A DNA stretch of 10,727 nt from Planctomycetota bacterium (GTDB lineage Bacteria > Planctomycetota > PUPC01 > JACPCR01), in NCBI GenBank assembly GCA_030740295.1, contig JASLXP010000332.1:1-10727 (forward strand). Reading direction: 5' to 3'. The notes below the pieces were generated by a model. The model was not told the origin of the DNA and ran no database searches. It saw nothing but the letters and a program-made list of their open reading frames with translations. Positions within the stretch are counted from its first letter, which is position 1. Every line of letters begins with the position of its first letter. Made by a program: the position numbers and the translations under genes. Below are positions 7,101 through 10,727 of the stretch, piece after piece.

Positions 7101-9053
7101 CGTGTGCCGTTCACCGTGCGCACGTCGAGCGGAGCGATGCTCAGACTTGAAGCCACCGAGACCGAACCCTACACCGGTATCTTCGTCAAAGAGGTCGATA
7201 CCTCCGCGGACGAGCAACCGGACACGCTCTTTCTCAAAGAAGGCGACAGTATCGTGCTCTCCTACTGGGACGAGGAAAACACCTTTCCCGGCAACCGCAC
7301 TGAGCGCCAGGCCCGCCTCTATGAAAACATGCCCACACGCGGCATGGTGCTGATAGCGGACGAAGAGATCCGGTACCACCGCATCCCGAAATACGACCCG
7401 GAATCCATCGGCACGGTCAAGCTCCTCGCTCCCGAGAAGAAGCTCTACCTCGCAGTCTATGATCCCGACGCGGCTACCGACGGCAACTCCAAGGTCAAGG
7501 TCAAACTGAAGACAGACCCCGGCGGCGCGGAGGTCGAGGTCGAATGCGAATTCCGCTACCACTACTATCGCCACAATTGGGAACACGAATGGCGCCAGAT
7601 GTGGGGCGGCCCGGAACACAAACTTCCCGGACTCTTCATCGGCCAAATCGACCTCGCGCTCGGCGACAAGGGCAGCCCCTCGTTCAAAATTGAAGCCTTC
7701 CAATTTGACGAATCCGCGGCGACCACATCGAAGAAGAAAAAGGAAACCACGCAGGTGCCGGTGATCAATGCGATGGGCTCGGACACCATTTCCGCGGTCT
7801 ACAACGACAACGCCGTCCCTGACAACCCCCTCGCGGAGGAGCGTGAAGATCTGGCCCGCCTCATCACCGACGCGAACTTTGGTTTTTATGACAGCGAGTA
7901 CGAAGAACGAGTGGAGACCGCACACCTCGGCGAAAAGCTCTACCTCTATGTCAGCGACCCGGACGGCGACACCAGCGAAGAGCGCGACGAGCTCAACGTC
8001 TTCCTCGAAACCAACAAGGGCGACAAGCTCACTGTCAAGCTTCGCGAGTCTCTCACCCACAGCGGGCAGTTCACCTTGCCCCTTTCTATCGAGCCCAACG
8101 ACCCGAACCCGCAGAACGACAAGCTCGAAGCGCAGTTCGGCACGACCATCTATGCCAGTTACGAAGACATGCAGAACACCCGTGGCAAAGGCCCTGTCAC
8201 GCTACTTGTCAAGATCCCCGTTGTCACCGGCACTGACGGCACGCTCATGGCCTTCAGCCGCAAATACCCGGACGGCGACATCGCAGTCGAGACCGAATTC
8301 AAGATCGGCGAATGCCACTACTACCTCGGCCGGGCCCTCATCAAGAACAAGGAAAAGAAGGGCGGCCTTCGCCACCTCTCTGAGGGCCAGGAAATCCTCA
8401 CCGAACTCATCGTCCACCACCCGGAGGCCGAATACCTGGATGAGGCATCTTACCTGCTCGGAAACGTCGCCCAGGAACGTGAAAGTTATTTCGATGCCAT
8501 CCGGACCTACCGCCAGGTCATCATGAAGTGGCCCGAAAGCCCGGTAGCCGCGGACGCCCAGTACAAGACGGCCATGTGCCTCGAAAAGCTCGGCCGCTTC
8601 GACGACGCATGCGAAGAGTACGTCCGCCTGGCCTACCAGTTCCCGCAGTCCGCGCTGGTCAGCGATTCCATGATCCGCATCGGCCTTTATTACTTCAATC
8701 GCCGCGAATACGATAAATCATCGAGCGTCTTCGAGCGCTTTGTCAGCAAATACCCCGATCACGAACAGGTCGAAAAGGTCGGTTTCAAGCAGGGCCTCTG
8801 CTACATCCTCTCCGGCAACTTCATCCAGGCCGGCGACCACTTTAAAGCCTTCGCCGAGGCCCACCCCACCAGCGACATGAAGCCCGCCGCCCTCTACTGG
8901 TCCGGAGACGCCTACCTCAAAGGCAACAAAGCCAAAGAAGCCTACGTACAATTCAAAACCGTCGTGTGGAGATTCCCGGAAGAAAAGTGGGCGAAGTATG
9001 CAAGAGGCAGGCTGACGGCGCCGGTGTTCGATCGGATCGCTGAGGATGATTGA
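1161..9053 (+). CDS. Giant exported TPR protein with central beta-module/discoidin-like region
   Basis: This is one intact 2630-residue frame. Residues 1-22 are a signal peptide with likely cleavage at SFA-E23, so the protein is exported to the periplasm or surface. I see no lipobox, C-terminal anchor or membrane segment. Residues about 30-1373 are TPR-like helical repeats, residues about 1379-2356 are beta-rich modules, and residues about 2361-2622 are TPR repeats again. Within the beta region, residues 1594-1872 resemble F5/8 type C (discoidin) domains. No catalytic motif was recognised, so a scaffold or binding role is inferred: TPRs usually bind proteins, and discoidin domains often bind carbohydrate. 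The base composition shows no break suggesting fusion by recent transfer. A sulfatase follows after 77 bases on the same strand, and a small gene is divergent upstream. The frame is certain; the function is unknown. Confidence 0.95.
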   Translation: MTTRLAIHAVTLSFLTFSLSFAEDTTAAASPAELLKEGDDAFTKKEFSVAADNYSAFLDKNAKDKQAPSVHLRLSDALVAAGLPLRASTNYEALLREHADTKEAIKGRFLLGKTHEARGDFLRAIAQYKQYIRRHTKEANVKELRLRIPAIYEDVLGKWRDATREWLAFVKQHPKDAKAAEALDHAAWLTEYRLRRPKEAGELYARVVKDYPNYKGRQKAQGRLAYLCEDGGIRDYQRAVQEYRNYIKWYPKAEDLYEKTMRLAYMLRHRVNQQANAVEAYKSALKIKPNPSVAYDLAYGYYAAGDRKAAVAAWKEFIAKYPEDYRVHHSWQYMRDRLWELKEREETLKVAAEVCQKYPKDVSDHWTYAYRLRDVKQYAKSNEFFYKCEEIQPGYQSGHLYELIAGNFLYLEDVAGAEKAVKASFQKLPDNADVFVRGHWTLGATIYPKQEKIQEAAKALEAICVKYPDHAHWPNPDYSLPRIESNYTKLEKPADAYEAFNRIYQAHPNSKNARFARVFAARALIAAKQFDKAIAEAKAMMDENMDDDPWGWAAVEYGVALGAKGDTLGQLEAFAIMPVIRDRSGFGYSRRYVDRYRGQIVNKLLAEAKKKPDDAQSQLIVGLCLHANGDLSGATKAYAALLAKEGLDANLKATAERAKGEVLALQNRADDVEPDLAELKEPQLIALGNSYERQKRYHKALDAFEALRKMTPKERYPHLRLAQIYDRNRQFEKAVDAYLGLLEKWPNEKDNQQIRRRINDVCFSDSYWDNQPRGRELCAQLFQSQPDPHLARSIYYSYTHRTPADYKIALEWALKYANHPDADPAGSGGQLMDAYHRIKKYEEAAQYGQQWVGKHRQHTYALSMMYRTAEAFRHTPQRERALPIFRMIVSRWPKSNEALESTLRCYDIPGPHRIPMLTQWVQANPDHYRVAEFKYRIGLVHDYEKRPDEAVKAYKDVWVNHRTKWAENMYCSWNMAEIYRRQEKHAQARKVYEEVIDYWGANPHHQIRHSWARLLQYYIEEKRPKPEIKEFCGRLISALANTYEIITPLTSLSEIYEEEGDYLEAAIALQKLILLSPKKHDSTWNKIKELIDKRMEAGRYGEAAMLYRALARNNTGYKKERVQDVEKAMGTALGKSGAGFAAIDSKLEEAGLLWGNVFAQAGEEELSWQKYLDSKDLFKKYMHLIHPEFIKIVVSRMIFEKEIAHAIDYCRLFMVKHMDNKNMASQSKGEVQILLGDCYFRDERFDIARDEYATVVNIFDGTGAAIDARFKIGQTLMAQKIYIKGEEIFETLATTSRDEQVIARANLMLGILYHTMGEPKKAEEQFKTVLALNPRHDTADEIIYRLGIVYHQRGRYKEALDTLKLIGAFSGESKRQVAPGSELRIRLSDRNLNLTRGATDVPIIVEITNEDGSKGDVEKIFLTRSQAGAGLFVGGLYTALGEPQKDDNILQLNGASTVTYRYDPVFAQDFILSEDDRDMEQVIKVAGDATLEASATEIKDEETDEIDPDMFNREEGRSGYRLFRDETQLKPGNPLYLRVKDGDRDRTNAADSIQVMVTSASGDSVSVKLEESGPHTGEFRGQVGTALRPADTLASDSAEGHGARFAIDGSKDASKAWVGRMDGRTPKWLAADLKEVFKVNKLSFHRGEGFKEDEDRRILRYDLLASKNRKEWDLLASHPQENALMGAKVVWDPDGRYTNWGNKILEANGDRESRWRGKEGVTEWVIDIDLGKAFDIARTNLRPHNTSYETRRYNLYVEKESGDYPGQKRDLDGWKVVYESEGLSSPKDDIHEFEEGKAVGRYIRIVVKDKFHRYPEIGEFEISPRTRFELTETEDKAGATITFPTIETRFLKLVIREFTNDAPAIAELKVFGPEDKLLLPPDIDVHQLATNNILEISPGDTLTAAYTDEKNIYPGEPNTLRESLSATFYNGTIKAIRHYFHEDENGNRHREDFDVYRVEAGERFIVQITEYDADKTDGRDRVPFTVRTSSGAMLRLEATETEPYTGIFVKEVDTSADEQPDTLFLKEGDSIVLSYWDEENTFPGNRTERQARLYENMPTRGMVLIADEEIRYHRIPKYDPESIGTVKLLAPEKKLYLAVYDPDAATDGNSKVKVKLKTDPGGAEVEVECEFRYHYYRHNWEHEWRQMWGGPEHKLPGLFIGQIDLALGDKGSPSFKIEAFQFDESAATTSKKKKETTQVPVINAMGSDTISAVYNDNAVPDNPLAEEREDLARLITDANFGFYDSEYEERVETAHLGEKLYLYVSDPDGDTSEERDELNVFLETNKGDKLTVKLRESLTHSGQFTLPLSIEPNDPNPQNDKLEAQFGTTIYASYEDMQNTRGKGPVTLLVKIPVVTGTDGTLMAFSRKYPDGDIAVETEFKIGECHYYLGRALIKNKEKKGGLRHLSEGQEILTELIVHHPEAEYLDEASYLLGNVAQERESYFDAIRTYRQVIMKWPESPVAADAQYKTAMCLEKLGRFDDACEEYVRLAYQFPQSALVSDSMIRIGLYYFNRREYDKSSSVFERFVSKYPDHEQVEKVGFKQGLCYILSGNFIQAGDHFKAFAEAHPTSDMKPAALYWSGDAYLKGNKAKEAYVQFKTVVWRFPEEKWAKYARGRLTAPVFDRIAEDD
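1248..5279 (+). repeat. N-terminal TPR array (residues about 30-1373 of the giant protein)
   Basis: The translation shows helix pairs spaced at roughly 34-40 residues with the usual TPR signature: small residues at the helix crossings (G/A/Y) and a closing 'A-x-x-x-[WFY]-x-x-[FL]-x-x-x-[YHW]-P' phrase. Clear examples are KAAVAAWKEFIAKYPED, KAVDAYLGLLEKWPNEK and KAEEQFKTVLALNPRHD. Many repeats end in 'YP' or 'WP', like the TPR_6/BamD type seen in envelope proteins. The length would hold more than 30 repeats, although I have not counted them rigorously. Such an array would form one or more superhelices for protein binding. The repeats are diverged at DNA level, so this is an old expansion. Confidence 0.88.
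5295..8228 (+). repeat. Five diverged beta modules (residues about 1379-2356)
   Basis: By eye, five segments share one plan: starts near residues 1379, 1531, 1960, 2090 and 2256. Each opens with a strand of the 'G-x-x-L-Y-L-x-V' type, then an acidic loop (DRNLN, DGDRD, DADKTD, DPDAATD, DPDGD), then alternating hydrophobic strands. Modules 2, 3 and 5 continue with an 'L-x-E-[ST]-x-x-x-[TS]-G-x-F' phrase, and modules 2 to 5 close with a 'G-[DST]-[DTS]-[LI]-x-x-x-Y-x-D' strand. Similar 'ETG-x-x-TG-x-F' beta modules are common in secreted bacterial proteins; I do not recall a settled family name. Module 2 is split by the discoidin-like insert and module 4 lacks the usual middle phrase. Confidence 0.65.
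5940..6776 (+). other. Nested pair of F5/8 type C (discoidin-like) domains (residues about 1594-1872)
   Basis: Residues 1603-1676 read as the first two thirds of a discoidin domain: ARFAIDGSKD, then a tryptophan, then TPKWLAADLKEVFKVNKLSF and RYDLLASKNRKEWDLLAS. A second domain follows before the first is closed. Residues about 1705-1823 contain EANGDRESRW, TEWVIDIDLGKAFDIART, RRYNLYVEKESG and the closing GRYIRIVV...EIGEFEI. Residues 1840-1871 then supply another closing half, ITFPTIETRFLKLVIREF...AIAELKVFG, which fits the unfinished first domain. Discoidin domains commonly bind carbohydrates or other ligands; no specific ligand can be read here. The fold is fairly sure; the nesting is inference. 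Confidence 0.62.
8241..9026 (+). repeat. C-terminal TPR array (residues about 2361-2622)
   Basis: After the last beta module, the translation returns to TPR-type helix pairs. Clear units include EASYLLGNVAQERESYFDAI..YRQVIMKWPES, AAD..YKTAMCLEKLGRFDDACEEYVRLAYQFPQS, SMIRIGLYYFNRREYDKSSSVFERFVSKYPDH and AALYWSGDAYLKGNKAKEAYVQFKTVVWRFPEE. About six or seven repeats fit. They are the TPR_6/BamD-like kind and similar in style to the N-terminal array, so the beta region looks inserted into, or flanked by, one continuous TPR architecture. The protein ends eight residues later without a sorting signal. Confidence 0.85.
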
Positions 9054-9130
9054 GATGATCGGGTCCGATGAGGATTCCGATCTGATGCGTTATCTGAATC
9101 GCAGTGCGAACATAACTTCACAGATCCCTG
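9054..9130 (+). other. Short gap between giant gene and sulfatase
   Basis: The gap is 77 bases. It contains GATCGG (9057-9062) and CCGATC (9077-9082), which could pair as a 6-bp stem with a 14-base loop, but no T-tract follows. I therefore see no good intrinsic terminator, and read-through from the giant gene into the sulfatase is possible. No clear Shine-Dalgarno precedes the sulfatase ATG. Confidence 0.4.
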
Positions 9131-10727
9131 ATGCCATTCCATGCCGTCATGCTCACCATCCTTGCACTTCTGTTTTCAATCACATTCGCAGAGCCGTCCC
9201 GGCCTAACATCCTCTGGATTTCGTGCGAGGACATCAGCCCTCACATTGGATGTTTCGGCGATCCTCATGCCATCACGCCGAAACTGGACCGGTTGGCGAA
9301 GGAAGGGGTGCGGTACTCGAATGCATTCACCGCGGCCGGGGTCTGCGCGCCCTGTCGATCCACCATCATCACCGGCATGTATCAGACAACCCTCGGCACC
9401 CACCACATGCGCTGCAAAGCTGCTCTGCCGCCTCACGTGAAGCCCTTCCCGGCATATCTGCGCGAAGCGGGATACTTTTGCACCAACAGCTCAAAACAGG
9501 ATTACCAGTTTTCAACGCCGAAAGGGACGTGGGATGCATCGTCCAGAAAAGCGCACTGGAAGAATCGCAAAGACGGCCAGCCCTTCTTCGCCGTTTTCAA
9601 TTTCACCGGGTGCCACGAAAGCGGCATCGCGAGCCTGGGAAAATACAACTCCGTCACCAGGAACCTGAAACCGGAGCAACGACAGGACGCGGAAAAGCTG
9701 ACCACCCTTCCGCCCTATTACCCAGACACGCCCGTCACTCGTGAAGACTGGAAACGGAATTACGAACTGATCACAGCGATGGATGCGTGGGCAGGCAGAC
9801 TCATCCAGGAAATCAAAGACGCGGGTCTTTATGAAGAGACCATTATTATGTTCTGGTCGGATCACGGCGTTGGTCTGCCGAGGGCCAAACGATGGCTTTA
9901 CGATTCCGGAACTCATATTCCATTCATCGTGCGAATTCCGGCCAAATTTCGCTCTGTTGGTCAGGGGAACCCGAACACGGTAACGGATGAGCTGATCAGT
10001 TCGGTAGATTTTGGTCCGACGGTCCTGAATCTCGCAGGGCTGAAAGTGCCCGAACACGTGCAGGGGCGCGCTTTCCTTGGGGCCAATCTCACGCCAGCCC
10101 GTGAGTACGTCTACGGCGCTCGTGACCGCATGGACGAACGCTACGACATCATTCGGATGGTCCGTGACAAGCGATACCGCTACATCCGAAATTACGAGCC
10201 GCTCAAGACCTATTACCAGTACATGAACACGCCCGAAAAAGGCGCCACCATGCGTGAAATCAGGCGCCTGCAGAAGGAAGGCAATCTGCCCGCCACGGCC
10301 AGGCTGTTTACCGCTCCGAGAAAGCCGGTAGAAGAGCTTTACGATCTCAAGAACGACCCGCATGAGATCGAGAACCTCGCCGAAGACAGAAAGCACTCCG
10401 AGCTGCTCCATCGGATGCGAGCCGCCCATCTCGAGTGGGTGCAGGACACCAAAGATGTCGGCCTGATACCGGAACCAGAGCTTGTGTTTCGTAAAGCTAA
10501 GGCCGGTTCGGAGTATGCCATTCTTCGTCAGCCGGGCGGTGATGAACTACAGAAGCGAGTTGCCGGCACGGCAGTGCTGGCTTCAGAGGGGAAGACAGCT
10601 TTGCCGAAACTTGTGGCGGCCATGAAGGATGAAGACGCAGCGGTCCGTTACTGGGGCGCGACCGGTATAGGCAATATCGGAACGGATGCAGTGGATGCCG
10701 AGACGCTGATGACAGATGCTCTCAAAG
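9131..10727 (+). CDS. Secreted S1-type sulfatase with C-terminal HEAT-like tail (partial, runs off right edge)
   Basis: ATG at 9131 opens a frame that remains open to the window end, giving 532 residues without a stop. Residues 1-20 form a signal peptide (likely cleavage FA-E21). The core is a formylglycine-dependent sulfatase, which hydrolyses sulfate esters or sulfamates. PNILWISCED (25-34) supplies the first metal ligands, CAPCR at 72-76 matches C-x-P-x-R with Cys72 as the residue converted to formylglycine, and FWSDHG (D244, H245) with K253 and H262 matches the second half of the active site. The 'DHG-x-G-L-P-R-x-K-R-W' phrase resembles the heparan N-sulfatase-like group common in PVC bacteria, but the substrate cannot be read. 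Residues about 320-450 form the C-terminal sulfatase subdomain (EELYDLKNDPHEIENLA). From about residue 477 the sequence turns into HEAT/PBS-like helices (ALPKLVAAMKDEDAAVRYWGATGIGNIG). No maturase gene is visible. ATG at 9149 (Met7) is an alternative start that shortens the signal peptide. Confidence 0.93.
   Translation, partial: MPFHAVMLTILALLFSITFAEPSRPNILWISCEDISPHIGCFGDPHAITPKLDRLAKEGVRYSNAFTAAGVCAPCRSTIITGMYQTTLGTHHMRCKAALPPHVKPFPAYLREAGYFCTNSSKQDYQFSTPKGTWDASSRKAHWKNRKDGQPFFAVFNFTGCHESGIASLGKYNSVTRNLKPEQRQDAEKLTTLPPYYPDTPVTREDWKRNYELITAMDAWAGRLIQEIKDAGLYEETIIMFWSDHGVGLPRAKRWLYDSGTHIPFIVRIPAKFRSVGQGNPNTVTDELISSVDFGPTVLNLAGLKVPEHVQGRAFLGANLTPAREYVYGARDRMDERYDIIRMVRDKRYRYIRNYEPLKTYYQYMNTPEKGATMREIRRLQKEGNLPATARLFTAPRKPVEELYDLKNDPHEIENLAEDRKHSELLHRMRAAHLEWVQDTKDVGLIPEPELVFRKAKAGSEYAILRQPGGDELQKRVAGTAVLASEGKTALPKLVAAMKDEDAAVRYWGATGIGNIGTDAVDAETLMTDALK

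Noticed and set aside
6789..8060. Long minus-strand frame (423 residues) opposite the beta modules
   Set aside because: It is antisense to a clearly real coding region with strong third-position bias, which commonly leaves long open antisense frames. Its Val/Phe/Gly/Ala-rich content shows no domain.
9057..9082. GATCGG/CCGATC inverted repeat after the giant gene as a terminator
   Set aside because: The stem is only 6 bp with a 14-base loop and no T-tract follows, so it does not meet the usual form of an intrinsic terminator.

Overview
The window looks like a piece of a bacterial chromosome from the PVC superphylum (Planctomycetota, Verrucomicrobiota, Lentisphaerota or Kiritimatiellota) or a close ecological equivalent. 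This is an inference from gene types: a sulfatase with a C-terminal HEAT-like tail, a very large secreted TPR protein with discoidin-like domains, and a secreted LamG/ConA-like protein. The DNA is moderately GC-rich. No RNA gene, mobile element, CRISPR array or phage gene was seen.

Layout. Two genes read leftward: a small cytoplasmic protein at 732-487 that resembles the DUF2007 type, then a secreted protein beginning at 354 and running off the left edge. A 428-base divergent intergenic region (733-1160) separates them from two rightward genes. The first is a 2630-residue exported protein (1161-9053). The second, 77 bases downstream, is a secreted sulfatase beginning at 9131 and cut by the right edge.

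The giant protein dominates the window. Reading its translation gives: signal peptide (1-22); a TPR array of about 1340 residues; about 980 residues of beta-rich sequence; and a second TPR array at the C-terminus. The beta region appears to hold five diverged copies of one module. Each has an acidic D-x-[D/N]-type loop near its start, and most have a closing 'GD-x-[L/I]-x(3)-Y-x-D' strand. The second module seems to be interrupted by a discoidin (F5/8 type C) domain, itself interrupted by a second complete discoidin domain, giving nested insertions. The fourth module carries an odd His/Trp/Tyr-rich segment.

How they may work together. Three of the four genes encode exported proteins, and two of these have or probably have carbohydrate-binding-type folds beside a sulfatase. 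A role at the cell surface or in the periplasm, in handling sulfated polysaccharide, is reasonable but not shown. The giant protein's two TPR arms around a possibly calcium-stabilised beta core suggest a scaffold, not an enzyme. The giant gene and the sulfatase could be co-transcribed, as no convincing terminator lies between them.
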